Assembly: GCA_036520615.1 (NCBI GenBank) | Contig: DATDJI010000098.1 | Coordinates: 1-64,000 of the forward strand | DNA: 64,000 nucleotides | Source of the DNA: CAMCXE01 sp036520615 | Lineage (GTDB): Bacteria; Pseudomonadota; Gammaproteobacteria; Pseudomonadales; Cellvibrionaceae | Direction of reading: 5' to 3' | In this document: piece by piece, positions 52,401 to 62,022 of the stretch | Layout of the letters: the number at the start of each line of letters is the position of its first letter | Position numbering within the stretch: position 1 is the first letter of the stretch | Translations under genes and position numbers: made by a program | Notes under the pieces: generated by a model | Told to the model about the DNA's origin: nothing | Database searches by the model: none | Seen by the model: the letters and a program-made list of their open reading frames with translations, nothing else

Positions 52401-54270
52401 CCGGTACAAATAAAGCCGTTATTTCCTGCTCCGATCGCTCCACGGCATAGAGAATTTGTACGGAAAAATGGTGTAGATAAAAATCGTTTTTTTGACCATT
52501 TTGCATTGGCGAGACTAAATAAGAATGCTCACCTAATACTTTTAAACCTAGATGTTCAAGAATCGGCACCACATCTGACAACGCCAAACTGTTGCCCAAA
52601 TGAAATAATGTAAAGGTCCACTGGTCGGTCTGCTCGTTATTTTTACTAATAGCTAAGCGCAGCGTTTCATTCGGCTGCGCCTGTAAAATAGCGATATGCT
52701 CCAACGCCTGCTGTGAGGTAAAACCTGCTTGATAGGCAGCAGAAAAAGCCTGGCCATAAGATTCAATCACACTGCTGGCGTCTTCAAATTGCTCGGCAAT
52801 CGCCTCGCTGAGCTCTTCTTCCCATGGCCGCGCTAATTGACGCACAGCTTCTTCTAGTGCTTCGCAATCCACTACCTTTGGGCTATCAGGGCCTAAGCGA
52901 AACACCATAAAAGCTCGCGCCAAAATAGATTCGGAAAATGCCGTAGTACTATCTAATTCACGCGAGTGCAGCGCCGCGCCCAATAGTTTCTCTATATTTA
53001 AACGCAATTGTGTGTTGTACACATCCCGTGGGATATAAGCGACTACCGTTGCAAAACGCGCAAACTCATCAAAGCGAATAAATAAACGCACTATCCTGCG
53101 CTCATTAATACTTGCCACCCCCAATAGTGTGTGTGTGAGTTCATCTAAATTGGCTTGGAATAATTCATCACGGGGATAATTTTCAATAACCCTTTGCAGT
53201 TGTTTACCTAAATAACTACTCGCATCAAAATTAGCTCGCTCCAGCACCTGATTTACCTTGCGATTAACCAGCGGAATATCCCAAGGGTTTAACGTATAAA
53301 CAGGGTAGGTAAATAAACCCAAAATACGCACTTCACCCTGGGCCTGCCCTTGTACATCAAATAATTTTGTCACTATGTAATCTGGGTAAACCAAGCGATG
53401 GATACGGCAACGGGTGGAAGATTTAGAAAATGAAATTAAATCGTTCTGCTGGTAAAAATTCTCGATTCCTTCACTCCACTGCCCATCCGTGGACGCGGCA
53501 ATATGGCGAAATACCCCCAAACGAGCACTGTCATCTTCCAGTAAAGCTTTACCGCTTCCGCGTTGCTCAAAATGAAAAACACGCAAGCCTAAAAACGTAA
53601 AATGCCCGGCTTTTAACCAACTTAAAAATGCCTGCGCGTCCGAAATTGAATCGGCGTCGACTGGTGCATAAGCTAACTGTTTGTATAGACCATCCACCGC
53701 AGCAGTAATAGCCTGGTAATCCTTAACCATCTGCGAAATATCATCAAAAACCTCCATAAGATCAGTCCAAAGTGCCTGATACTCATCGTCCGATAGGTGT
53801 TTTGTTTCAATATAAATAATTGATTGTTTCGGCCCCCCACCGTGCAGAGAAAGAATGGTGCCGCGACTGTCGCGGTCCGGAGTGATCACCGCATTTTTTA
53901 ATACGCTAATCGGCAAGCGCCGCCGAGTTAACGCCAAACGCAGGGAATCTACTAAGAACGGACGGTCATTTTGCAGCGCAAGGATCATGCTACCGCGAGG
54001 CTGACCTCCATAAGCGAGCACTTGGGTATTAATTAAACCCACAAATCGCTCGCGCTGATTGCTGTCGGTTAATAACTCCCAAAGCGCTAATAAAAGCGCC
54101 GCGCCATCGCAGACAGGTCGGTTGTGCCAGTCCTCCGCTGGCAAATTTTCGCTGAATAAACTGCAAAACTGCTCAAAGGCTTGCTGCTGCTCTTGGCCCA
54201 CACGCGATAAGGCGGACTGGACGGCTGCGCTATAGGCTTGGGTAAATTCGGTAGCGTGTGTTACAGACAT
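49495..54270 (-). CDS. gdhB: Large NAD-specific glutamate dehydrogenase (GDH-180 type)
   Basis: The 1591-residue protein has the size of the 180-kDa class that oxidises glutamate to 2-oxoglutarate and ammonia with NAD+. The ~700-residue N-terminal part carries the regulatory ACT-like domains. The catalytic domain lies centrally: GVHLRTSKVARGGLRWSDR, VPSGAKGGFVPK with the catalytic Lys, DKGTATFSDIAN, VVGIGDMSGDVFGNGM for NAD. The C-terminal ~350 residues are helical. No interruption was seen. It catabolises amino acids; the downstream DUF2835 gene is close enough to be co-transcribed. Confidence 0.95.
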   Translation of the reverse strand: MSVTHATEFTQAYSAAVQSALSRVGQEQQQAFEQFCSLFSENLPAEDWHNRPVCDGAALLLALWELLTDSNQRERFVGLINTQVLAYGGQPRGSMILALQNDRPFLVDSLRLALTRRRLPISVLKNAVITPDRDSRGTILSLHGGGPKQSIIYIETKHLSDDEYQALWTDLMEVFDDISQMVKDYQAITAAVDGLYKQLAYAPVDADSISDAQAFLSWLKAGHFTFLGLRVFHFEQRGSGKALLEDDSARLGVFRHIAASTDGQWSEGIENFYQQNDLISFSKSSTRCRIHRLVYPDYIVTKLFDVQGQAQGEVRILGLFTYPVYTLNPWDIPLVNRKVNQVLERANFDASSYLGKQLQRVIENYPRDELFQANLDELTHTLLGVASINERRIVRLFIRFDEFARFATVVAYIPRDVYNTQLRLNIEKLLGAALHSRELDSTTAFSESILARAFMVFRLGPDSPKVVDCEALEEAVRQLARPWEEELSEAIAEQFEDASSVIESYGQAFSAAYQAGFTSQQALEHIAILQAQPNETLRLAISKNNEQTDQWTFTLFHLGNSLALSDVVPILEHLGLKVLGEHSYLVSPMQNGQKNDFYLHHFSVQILYAVERSEQEITALFVPAFKAIWQQRCDSDSFNRLILAAAMPYYAANVFRTYAVYLKQTLFFLGVEAISDALLKHVPVVVALWQLFDSRFNPTGVSEERSVHAKMAVLNYLESVTQLNDDKILRRLLELIGATLRTNLYQFQADGPKSYLSIKLATARLADIPEPKPAFEIFMFGPQVEGVHLRTSKVARGGLRWSDRLQDYRTEVLGLVKAQQVKNAVIVPSGAKGGFVPKNIPADATRDQIQTLGIAAYRTFISALLDITDNYQQQEIIRPSQVVCYDEPDPYLVVAADKGTATFSDIANGISIQYGHWLKDAFASGGSQGYDHKGMGITAKGAWVAVERHFRELGRSTFSSDFTVVGIGDMSGDVFGNGMLLSEHICLVAAFNHQHIFIDPAPDARISFVERKRLFNLPRSGWSDYDLALISSGGGVFLRSAKAIVITEPMKNCFGLTAEQLTPNELICALLQAPVDLIWNGGIGTYVKSSQQSHADIGDKANDGVRVDGQQLKCKIFGEGGNLGMSQLGRIEYCLQGGACNTDFIDNAGGVDCSDHEVNIKICLDELMTSGQLSLDARNDLMRSMTDEVAQLVLKNIERQTMALSFAANEVKSRMSEYVRFIEELEHQGRLQRRLEFLPSTKALSERSHLTRPELAVLLSYAKVMLKDVLVEPAIYNEPYLAQVASGAFPSSLQARFPDALARHRLRPQLVATQLANEMINNLGITTPQRLKDTSGANWVELAKAYTAARDVLQFEHFQQTLVDTALFPSSVQMGWFASMSRRLRRVTRWYLRTRTDLYALDQHVSAHRAGLQAVNQALRGCNAEDLPIVRAFQNRVEDLTGQGVPVDVAEILAMPEDLFSHLGIVKQAELMTGGQAAGDEQRYKMLAVSYYRLKAHLHMDGFIQALASIPISNSWQAQVRDSYLLEVENTLSQFAVVSAAHNLKEWFAPAEDLWGRWIVLIEDIEKQGLEDFAVFAVAMGLLAEIAKRVA

Positions 54271-54451
54271 GTAAGGTTCCTATTGAATTTTGCCACTGCA
54301 GCCCCCATTTGGCGCGGGGAATGTATTTCGTGGGTGCTTAACCGCAGGCTTAAGCATAGCTAGCTTCGACGGAACTTACGACGCTTGGCGGCTGTCACTG
54401 CGCCCACACTTAACAATTAACCCATTACCACTATCGAGGCCTGTTTCGTTC

Positions 54452-55414
54452 ATGTCTGCTCTCCCTCAGATTCAAACGCTAAAAACCTGGTTGGAAAGCC
54501 AAATTCTCGGGCAACCCCAGTTAATTGAACGCATAGTGATCGCGCTCATCGCGGATGGGCACTTACTAGTCGAGGGGGCACCGGGCCTGGCAAAAACCAA
54601 GGCCATTAAAACGCTTGCCGATGGTCTTGAAGCTGATTTCCACCGCATTCAGTTCACACCGGATTTATTACCCTCCGATGTCACAGGTACTGACATCTAC
54701 CGCCCTGAAACAGGCACGTTTGAATTTCAAACCGGGCCGATTTTCCACAATTTAGTCCTCGCCGACGAAATTAACCGGGCGCCCGCCAAGGTGCAGTCGG
54801 CGCTGTTGGAGGCCATGGCCGAGCGCCAGATTAGTGTGGGTAAATCGACCTATAAGCTGCCACCGCTATTTTTAGTTATGGCGACGCAAAACCCCATCGA
54901 ACAAGAAGGTACATACCCACTGCCGGAGGCGCAGCTTGATCGCTTCTTGATGCACGTAAAAGTTGATTACCCCAAAGCCAGCATTGAAAAACAAATTCTG
55001 CAGTTGAGCCGCCGTGAAGCCAAAAACGACGCTAGCCTGCAGCCGGAGCACAAGCTCGCCCAGGAATGTATTTTTGCCGCCCGCAAAGAAGCATTGAATC
55101 TACATATGTCTGATGCGGTAGAGGAATATTTAGTGCAACTTACCGCAGCCACCCGCAACCCAGGCAAATACAGTGAAGAGCTTTCCCGCTCGATTGCCTT
55201 TGGTGTCAGCCCCCGCGCCACCTTGGCTCTGGATCGTTGTGCGCGCGCTCACGCTTGGCTTAAGGGTAAGGATTTTGTCAGCCCAGAAGATGTTCAAGCC
55301 GTGGTGCACGATGTCTATCGCCATCGCCTGTTGCTAAGTTTTGAAGCGGAAGCGCGGGGCCAAACTCCCGACAGCGTTATCCACACAATCCTACAGCTGG
55401 TACCGGTGCTATAA
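54452..55414 (+). CDS. MoxR-family AAA+ ATPase
   Basis: 320 residues from ATG 54452; the frame extends upstream to 54290 but that part overlaps the glutamate dehydrogenase promoter and has no MoxR similarity. Walker A is GAPGLAKTKAIKTLA, Walker B LVLADEINRAP, then KVQSALLEAMAERQISVG, sensor-type FLVMATQNPIEQEGTYPLPEAQLDRF. MoxR ATPases act as chaperones for the VWA proteins encoded with them. First gene of the six-gene cluster; DUF58 follows two bases after its stop. Confidence 0.94.
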   Translation: MSALPQIQTLKTWLESQILGQPQLIERIVIALIADGHLLVEGAPGLAKTKAIKTLADGLEADFHRIQFTPDLLPSDVTGTDIYRPETGTFEFQTGPIFHNLVLADEINRAPAKVQSALLEAMAERQISVGKSTYKLPPLFLVMATQNPIEQEGTYPLPEAQLDRFLMHVKVDYPKASIEKQILQLSRREAKNDASLQPEHKLAQECIFAARKEALNLHMSDAVEEYLVQLTAATRNPGKYSEELSRSIAFGVSPRATLALDRCARAHAWLKGKDFVSPEDVQAVVHDVYRHRLLLSFEAEARGQTPDSVIHTILQLVPVL

Positions 55415-55416
55415 GC

Positions 55417-56385
55417 ATGAGAGCAGGTCACACCGGTGTTTATCTGCGCTCCGAGGATCTCATCCTGTTGCGCGGCAAAGCTCAGCAACTCAATTTGCAT
55501 CGCCAAGCGCCTAGCCGTGCGGCCATGGCCGGCACGAGTCATACGCGTTTTCGCGGTCGCGGAATGGAATTCGCCGAGGTGCGACCTTATCAAGCTGGCG
55601 ACGATATTCGCACGATTGATTGGCGCGTCACGGCCCGTACGCAAATTCCCCACACCAAACTATTTCAGGAAGAGCGCGAGCGCCCAGTATTTGTGTTTGT
55701 GGATCAGCGCTCACCGATGTTTTTCGGCAGTCAACACTGCTTTAAATCCGTCTATGCCGCAGAACTTGCAGCCCTAATTGCCTGGGCATGCCATCAAGGT
55801 GGCGACCGCTTAGGAGGTGTATTGCTTGGTGACCACGCCCAACAAGATCTGCGCGCTACTCGCGGCAAACCGGGGCTGTTGCACTTTTTGAACGCGCTTG
55901 TGGATTACAACCAACGCTTGTTTTCTCCTGTGGCCAAAGCTAAATCCTTACCTCTGTTGCCCGCCCTTGAGCAATTGGGGCAGGTGGTAAAACCTGGCAG
56001 CCAGGTCTTTTTACTGTCAGATTTTCACGATCTGGACGACGCCTGTCAGGAAAGTTTAAGCCGCATGGCCAAACACAGCGACGTAATTGCCCTACACATT
56101 TTCGACCCGCTTGAAGCGGATATTCCCCAAGGCGCTCTACTGCGTATCAGCAACGGCTTCAAACGTTTATTGCTGGCCGGCAGTGATTTAAAAGCACCTT
56201 TTAACGCCAGCTTTCGCCAACAACAGCAACATTTGCAGACGCTGTGCGGTGCCAGCCGGGTGGTATTTGCCAATTGCCCGGTATCGGCGGATAGCCTCTC
56301 GCCGTTGCGGCGCTTATTCGCCGAGGGCAGCCACAAGGGTGCAGCCGCATTGAATACTTTAGCGGGGGCGATGTATGGCCGATAA
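55417..56385 (+). CDS. DUF58 domain protein
   Basis: 322 residues. The DUF58 signature is present: GRGMEFAEVRPYQAGDDIRTIDWRVTART, followed by LFQEERERPVFVFVDQRSPMFFG, a degenerate VWA-like fold without a full metal site. It lacks the N-terminal membrane helices that some DUF58 proteins have. In MoxR clusters it is a likely partner of the ATPase. Its end overlaps the DUF4381 start by 11 bases. Confidence 0.92.
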   Translation: MRAGHTGVYLRSEDLILLRGKAQQLNLHRQAPSRAAMAGTSHTRFRGRGMEFAEVRPYQAGDDIRTIDWRVTARTQIPHTKLFQEERERPVFVFVDQRSPMFFGSQHCFKSVYAAELAALIAWACHQGGDRLGGVLLGDHAQQDLRATRGKPGLLHFLNALVDYNQRLFSPVAKAKSLPLLPALEQLGQVVKPGSQVFLLSDFHDLDDACQESLSRMAKHSDVIALHIFDPLEADIPQGALLRISNGFKRLLLAGSDLKAPFNASFRQQQQHLQTLCGASRVVFANCPVSADSLSPLRRLFAEGSHKGAAALNTLAGAMYGR

Positions 56386-57124
56386 CGCTGCTGTACCAAA
56401 TAATGCTCCTGTATTAAACAGCACTGCGCCCACCAATCCTGCGCCACAAAGCTCAGCGCTTAATCCATCTACCCCTGCAACTGGCGGGCAGTCGGTGTCG
56501 AACCTGCAACAACAATTGCAACCGGCTCATCAGGACCCGGTCAACCATCCAGCATTTGGCGCACCCCCAGAGCAGGAGATGCAAAGTCTTATCGCGCAAA
56601 TTAGCGATATAGAGCGTCCGGCTGATATCGGCATTTGGCCGCTAGCGCCTGGCTGGTGGGTTTTATTTACACTGTTGACTGTCGCAACCGTCGTAGGCGT
56701 TATTGCCCTTTATAAAACCGTGAAGCGCCGCGCTTATCGCAGGTCAGCTCTGCGGCTGCTTAAGCGCCTGGGTGATGGCAGTGGATTATCCCGCAGTGGG
56801 CTTGCCCGCCAGCTCAACGAAATCCTCAAACGTACGGCGCTGGCCTCACCCTACTACCGGCATCTTTATATTGGTAGCGCCCATGGCGATGCCTGGCGAG
56901 AGTTTCTCTGCTCCAGCAGCCCAGAATTTCCCGAAAAATCCACAATCGTAGATAACCTTTTACAGTCGGTTTACCGTCCTAAAGCACAGTTGGATGCGGG
57001 TGTAAGCATTGCGTTCTGCGAATTCTGGATTCGCCAACACCATCATTTAACTGAGCTTACTGACACTGCTGGCGCCACCAAAACATCGCGCTTAGATAAA
57101 ACAAGGGAGCCACGTCATGTTTGA
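56375..57124 (+). CDS. DUF4381 domain membrane protein
   Basis: 249 residues with a Pro/Ala/Asn-rich N-terminal tail (~1-60), then ISDIERPADIGIWPLAPGWWVLFTLLTVATVVGVIALY, the DUF4381 start with one membrane helix, and a cytosolic helical part (RRSALRLLKRLGDGS). The long disordered N-terminal tail is longer than usual for this family. Overlaps both neighbours (11 bases with DUF58, 8 with the VWA gene), as expected within a translationally coupled operon. Confidence 0.88.
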   Translation: MADNAAVPNNAPVLNSTAPTNPAPQSSALNPSTPATGGQSVSNLQQQLQPAHQDPVNHPAFGAPPEQEMQSLIAQISDIERPADIGIWPLAPGWWVLFTLLTVATVVGVIALYKTVKRRAYRRSALRLLKRLGDGSGLSRSGLARQLNEILKRTALASPYYRHLYIGSAHGDAWREFLCSSSPEFPEKSTIVDNLLQSVYRPKAQLDAGVSIAFCEFWIRQHHHLTELTDTAGATKTSRLDKTREPRHV

Positions 57125-58127
57125 ATTCGCCTGGCCCTGGTTATTGCTTGCTCTACCGCTGCCCTGGGTGGCCTATCGTTTTTTCCCAGCTCGCCCGTCT
57201 GCGCAAGCTGCACTGCTCGTACCTTTTTTTGACCGCGCGCAGGATCTGCTCAATCAAACCAGCGCTGCCAAACAGCAGGCATGGTTGCGTAGATTGTTAG
57301 CCCTCGCCCTGTGGGCATGTTTAGTTGTCGCCGCTGCCCGGCCGCAATGGGTGGGCGAAACTGTGAGTTTGCCCAGCAGTGGGCGCGATCTACTTCTGGC
57401 AGTCGATATCTCCGGCAGTATGCAAATAGAAGATATGCCGGTTAATGGCACGCCTATATCGCGTATCGCAGTAATTAAAAACGTTGTCGGTGACTTTGTG
57501 GTACGGCGGCAGAACGATCGCTTAGGGCTTGTGCTTTTTGGTACTCAAGCCTATTTACAAGCACCTTTGACGTTCGATAGACAAACGGTTAACACTTTAT
57601 TACAAGAAGCACAGCTGGGTTTTGCTGGCGAGCAGACCGCCATCGGAGACGCCATCGGGCTATCGATTAAACGCCTAAAAAACCGTCCAGCGCAAAGTCG
57701 CGTGATTATTCTGCTCACTGACGGCGCTAATACCGCAGGTGAGCTTGAACCGAGAAAAGCTGCAGATTTGGCCAAGCAAGCGGGTGTAAAAATCTACACA
57801 GTCGGCATTGGCGCCAATGAAATGATTGAGCCGGGTTTTTTCGGAATGTCGCGCAAGGTAAATCCTTCCGCAGACTTAGATGAGGGCACGCTCACTTATA
57901 TAGCCGATACCACCGGCGGTAAGTACTTCCGCGCCCACGACCCTCAAGAGCTAGCCAAAATCTACCAGGAGCTCGATCAGTTAGAACCTATCGAGCAAGA
58001 GGCTGCCGTCTATCGGCCTCGACAGGTGCTGTTTTTTTGGCCCCTAGGCGCAGCCATGGGTATCGGCCTGCTGCTGATCTTGATGCGTTTGCCGCTATGG
58101 CGTCGCTTTATCGTCTCCCCCACTTAA
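57117..58127 (+). CDS. VWA domain membrane protein, BatA-like
   Basis: 336 residues: two N-terminal membrane helices (~5-22 and ~58-78), a von Willebrand A domain with an intact MIDAS (AVDISGSMQ, later Thr and LLTDGANT), and a C-terminal helix (LFFWPLGAAMGIGLLLILM). Matches BatA of the Bacteroides aerotolerance cluster. Begins inside the DUF4381 end; BatB/C follows by 15 bases. Confidence 0.92.
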   Translation: MFEFAWPWLLLALPLPWVAYRFFPARPSAQAALLVPFFDRAQDLLNQTSAAKQQAWLRRLLALALWACLVVAAARPQWVGETVSLPSSGRDLLLAVDISGSMQIEDMPVNGTPISRIAVIKNVVGDFVVRRQNDRLGLVLFGTQAYLQAPLTFDRQTVNTLLQEAQLGFAGEQTAIGDAIGLSIKRLKNRPAQSRVIILLTDGANTAGELEPRKAADLAKQAGVKIYTVGIGANEMIEPGFFGMSRKVNPSADLDEGTLTYIADTTGGKYFRAHDPQELAKIYQELDQLEPIEQEAAVYRPRQVLFFWPLGAAMGIGLLLILMRLPLWRRFIVSPT

Positions 58128-58142
58128 TCACTTAATTAGAAG

Positions 58143-60251
58143 GTGTTAGCCCGCATGCTTGAGAGCTTGCAGCAGTTTCATTTTTTGCGACCCTGGTGGT
58201 TTTTATCTCTGTTACCAGCCGCTTGGCTGGTGTGGCAACTAACCCGCACACAGGCCCAGGGCGATCACTGGACGCGTCTTATCGCCCCGCATTTATTGCC
58301 TTTTTTGTTGGACGGTAAAGGCGCCGAGGAAAAAAACCGTGTTGGTTGGTTGCTCGTGCCTTTAATAGTGGCAGTGGTCGCCCTGGCTGGTCCTACCTGG
58401 CACAAACTGCCAAACCCGGTGGAGAAAAACACCTCCGCTTTAGTAGTGTTATGGGATATGTCGCCGAGTATGTTGGCGCAGGATATCCGCCCTTCTCGCT
58501 TAGAGCGCTCGCGTTTAAAGTTGATTGATCTACTTAAAACACGCAAAGACGGCCTAACGGCATTGATTGCCTACTCTGGCGAAGCCTATGTAGTAACACC
58601 GCTGACTGAAGATGTGCAAACCATTATCAATTTGCTGCCAAGCCTTGCCCCCACTACGCTGCCAAGCGTCGGTTCCAATCCAGAGATGGCCTTAAGTGAG
58701 GCTAAAAAGCTACTAAAAGCGGGCAATCTGGATCACGGCGACATACTATTTCTCACCGATGGTATTGATGGCAAAGCTTTTACTAACCTCGATGAACAAC
58801 TTAAAAACAGTAAAGATCGCATTACCCTGTGGGGCATAGGTACAGAAGAAGGCGCACCTATTCCCTTGCCGCGCGGCGGCTTTTTGCAAACCGGTAAGGA
58901 CCTTGTAATTGCCAAGCTCAATAGCAGCGAGCTCAAACGCTTTGCTGAACAACATAAAGGCTATTACGTGCCTGTACAGGCGGACGACGGCGATATCAAA
59001 TTCTTATCCCAACTGCTCGTACGCACTGATCAAACGCAAATACAAAGCGATAAAACCTTTGATCAGTGGGTAGAAAGCGGCCAGTATTTAAGCCTTGCCC
59101 TGTTACCACTGTGCCTGTGGTTATTCCGCCGCGGCAGCCTACTAATAATTCTTGTCGCCCTCGCATTTCCCAACCCGTTGCCTGCTTCGGCAGCAACTCC
59201 TTCTCAAGCGCCCCCCACTGAAGAACCCAGCGCACCTGCGCCAGCTGCTGAACCTGCCTGGCAAAAAGATCTGCGCAATACCTGGAATGGCCTGTGGTTC
59301 ACCCCCGATCAACAAGGCGCGCGGCTGCTAAAAAAGGGCGATGCACCTGCAGCCGCTGAACACTTTGCCAATCCTGCTTGGCAGGCCACGGCTCAATACC
59401 AGGCGGGCAACTTTGCTGCAGCAGCTAAGACTTTCAGCCAAGACACCAGTGCGACCGGCAATTACAACCAGGGCACGGCATTGTTAAAAAAAGGCGACTA
59501 CGATGGTGCTATTAAAGCCTTTGATGAAGCCTTAAAACAGCAACCGACCCATGCTGCCGCCCAGCACAATAAAGATATTGCCACCAAGCTTAAAGCACTC
59601 AAAGCCAAACAACCTAAGCAGAACAACGGCCAGAAAGACCCCAACCAAAAACAAAAAGGGGATAAAGATCAACAAAAAGATCAACAAAACGACGGCGACT
59701 CTCAAAACGGCGACGGGGATTCAGCCGAGAACAGCGAACAATCGGGCGATAAACAAAAACCTGAGGATTCATCGCAAGACAAAAACCAAGATGGCAATTC
59801 AGGCGAGAATTCGGAACAGGATAAAAAAGACCCGTCCAAAGATGAACCAAACGAAAATCAGCAAGACGACAAAAAGCAGGCCCAAGCAAACGAAGATCAA
59901 AAGTCTGGCGACGATAAAAAACCCAACGACGATGAGAAAAGCGAGCAGGCCAAACAATCTGCTGAAGAAAAAGCCGCCGCTCAGCAAAAAGCTCAAGAAG
60001 AATACGCAAAGCAACTGGCCGAAGCGGCGAAAGATCAACAAGAGGGTGCCAAACCTGCTGAAGCCGGTGCCGCTGTCGAGGATTCTAAAGAGCAGCAAGA
60101 AAATCAACAGAAGATCGATCAAGCGCTGCGACGCGTGCCGGACGATCCAGGTGGATTACTGCGCAACAAGTTCCAGTATCAATACAAGGAGCGTCGCATG
60201 AATCCTCAAGCGCCTAAAGACGCTAACAACAATCCTGAGAACCGCTGGTAA
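58143..60251 (+). CDS. VWA-TPR fusion protein (BatB + BatC)
   Basis: A 702-residue fusion. An N-terminal membrane helix and a VWA domain with the MIDAS-type DMSPSML and LTDGIDG (BatB-like) are followed by further helices (~320-350), a TPR section (~400-490, with FAAAAKTFSQ, GNYNQGTALLKKGDYDGAIKAFDEALKQQPTHAAAQHNKDIA; BatC-like), and ~200 residues almost wholly Gln/Lys/Asp/Glu/Asn, surely disordered. The frame opens with GTG 58143; ATG 58155 is an alternative. In Bacteroides the two parts are separate genes. It would sit in the periplasm-facing membrane complex with BatA and BatD. Confidence 0.9.
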   Translation: MLARMLESLQQFHFLRPWWFLSLLPAAWLVWQLTRTQAQGDHWTRLIAPHLLPFLLDGKGAEEKNRVGWLLVPLIVAVVALAGPTWHKLPNPVEKNTSALVVLWDMSPSMLAQDIRPSRLERSRLKLIDLLKTRKDGLTALIAYSGEAYVVTPLTEDVQTIINLLPSLAPTTLPSVGSNPEMALSEAKKLLKAGNLDHGDILFLTDGIDGKAFTNLDEQLKNSKDRITLWGIGTEEGAPIPLPRGGFLQTGKDLVIAKLNSSELKRFAEQHKGYYVPVQADDGDIKFLSQLLVRTDQTQIQSDKTFDQWVESGQYLSLALLPLCLWLFRRGSLLIILVALAFPNPLPASAATPSQAPPTEEPSAPAPAAEPAWQKDLRNTWNGLWFTPDQQGARLLKKGDAPAAAEHFANPAWQATAQYQAGNFAAAAKTFSQDTSATGNYNQGTALLKKGDYDGAIKAFDEALKQQPTHAAAQHNKDIATKLKALKAKQPKQNNGQKDPNQKQKGDKDQQKDQQNDGDSQNGDGDSAENSEQSGDKQKPEDSSQDKNQDGNSGENSEQDKKDPSKDEPNENQQDDKKQAQANEDQKSGDDKKPNDDEKSEQAKQSAEEKAAAQQKAQEEYAKQLAEAAKDQQEGAKPAEAGAAVEDSKEQQENQQKIDQALRRVPDDPGGLLRNKFQYQYKERRMNPQAPKDANNNPENRW

Positions 60252-60255
60252 CACT

Positions 60256-61926
60256 ATGTTGAGTTTTTTACGCACCCTGATTTGTGTTCTCACCTGTGTA
60301 CTATTTATGGGTGTCAGCTATGGCTGGGCCGATTCGCTGACGACGCGAGTTGACCGCACCAGCCTTAGCGTTGAGCAAACACTCAATTTACAAATCACCT
60401 ACGACGGCCGCAGTAATGATGAGCCTGACCTTACTGGCTTGGAGCAAAATTTCGACATACTGTCTCGCTCGCATTCATCGTCTTTTTCAATCAGCAATGG
60501 CCAAGCGCAATCCAGCGTGCGTTGGAACCTAACCCTTGCACCCAAAATGGCCGGGCAACTGCTCATTCCACCGCTAAGCCTTGAAGGCAGCCAAAGTAAA
60601 CCCATTCCGATCAGCGTTTCCGACGCCAGTGAACCCGTGCACGCCACCGATAAAGACATTTTTATTGAGTCAAGCGTCGATAAAACCTCCGCTTATGTAC
60701 AAGAACAAATCCTCGTCAGCTATAAGTTTTACTACGCTATTCCAGTGAGTAGGCTTGAACCTAAGATCTTTCAAATTGACCAGGTCCAGGTAAAAGAACT
60801 GCCGCGCACGGATTACACCGCAACGCTCGGCCACCGCACCTATCAGGTAACCGAATTTAAAGTTGCCATTTCGGCGGATAAAAGCGGCGAGATTATCCTC
60901 CCTTCAACTACCTGGAATGCTTATTCAGAAGATCCCACCGCCAGCATGCTGGGGATGCGCGGCGGGCGACAGGATATTCACCGTTTAAAAACCGACGAAT
61001 TTCGCATCAACGTCAAGCCTAAACCCGCCAATTACCCTGCGGGTGTTCCCTGGTTGCCCGCTAAGTCACTTAGCATTGATCAGGAGTGGAGCCGCAAAAC
61101 CGACCAGTTAACGCAGGGGGAACCGGTCACACGCACAATTACCCTTACCGCCGAAGGCCTTGCGGCAGAGCAGCTACCACCTATTGCAGAGAATCTCTCA
61201 ATTAATGGTGTAAAAATTTATCCTGATAAACCGCAACTGGACACTCAAACAACCCAGGACGGCGTCAGTGCAACGCGCATCGACAGTCTCTCAATCGTAC
61301 CGTCTCAGAGTGGCACTCTGAATGTACCTGCACTCGAGATAACCTGGTGGGATACACAAGCTGATCAGCTGCGCATGGCAAGCCTGCCAGCTCAGCCTTT
61401 ATTAGTTGCTGCCTCAGGTCAGCCAGCGGCCAAATTACCCAGCCTCCCCGAAGCACTCCCGGCAGTCACGGTGGATACTCCTGAACGGCAAAGCGATAGT
61501 GTGCCCATGTGGGCTTATTTACTGATCGGCTGCCTAGTTTTATCGAACGTGCTATTTCTCGCGCTTTGGCTTTCGGCACGTAAAGCCTCGTCCAGCGGTG
61601 TACAGCCGGAGCGCAAGGTAAAGTCGAAAGATTTGTGGGCTCGCATTACTCAAGCGCTACAACAACAAAATCCAAAGGCTGCGCGAGATGCCATATTGCA
61701 CTGGTTTCAACAGGAGACAGGCCAGAGCTTTACGAACCTTACTGAAATTGCTAGCTGGGCCGACGAGCCTGCATTAGCAGACGCTCTCAAAGCATTAGAT
61801 ACTGCCATCTATAGCTCTGCCAGCAAGAATTGGCAAACCCAGCCGCTGCTGGATGCACTATTGAATTGGCGAGAGAAGAACAAAACTAAACAGACCTCCA
61901 GCGATGACCTCGCGCCCTTGTATTAG
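60256..61926 (+). CDS. BatD family protein
   Basis: 556 residues with a signal peptide (to about SYGWA), several beta-sandwich repeats (VDRTSLSVEQTLNLQITYDG, VDKTSAYVQEQILVSYKFYYA) and a C-terminal membrane helix (~417-440, WAYLLIGCLVLSNVLFLALW), then a cytosolic tail. This is the BatD (BatD/oxygen tolerance) layout. Last gene of the MoxR cluster, four bases after the fusion gene. Confidence 0.9.
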   Translation: MLSFLRTLICVLTCVLFMGVSYGWADSLTTRVDRTSLSVEQTLNLQITYDGRSNDEPDLTGLEQNFDILSRSHSSSFSISNGQAQSSVRWNLTLAPKMAGQLLIPPLSLEGSQSKPIPISVSDASEPVHATDKDIFIESSVDKTSAYVQEQILVSYKFYYAIPVSRLEPKIFQIDQVQVKELPRTDYTATLGHRTYQVTEFKVAISADKSGEIILPSTTWNAYSEDPTASMLGMRGGRQDIHRLKTDEFRINVKPKPANYPAGVPWLPAKSLSIDQEWSRKTDQLTQGEPVTRTITLTAEGLAAEQLPPIAENLSINGVKIYPDKPQLDTQTTQDGVSATRIDSLSIVPSQSGTLNVPALEITWWDTQADQLRMASLPAQPLLVAASGQPAAKLPSLPEALPAVTVDTPERQSDSVPMWAYLLIGCLVLSNVLFLALWLSARKASSSGVQPERKVKSKDLWARITQALQQQNPKAARDAILHWFQQETGQSFTNLTEIASWADEPALADALKALDTAIYSSASKNWQTQPLLDALLNWREKNKTKQTSSDDLAPLY

Positions 61927-62022
61927 CTCTCAAATTCGCGCGGCAGCTCTTTCGAATCAGTTTTAGGCACTAAACCTAGGGTTCGCATTTAATTGATACA
62001 GCTGAGTTAGTTAGGTAAATGG

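Noticed and set aside
59551..60201. 216-codon frame rich in Lys, Thr and Asn, and long minus-strand frames in the same region
   Set aside because: Shadows of the charged low-complexity tail of the BatB-BatC fusion; no family features and no start signals.
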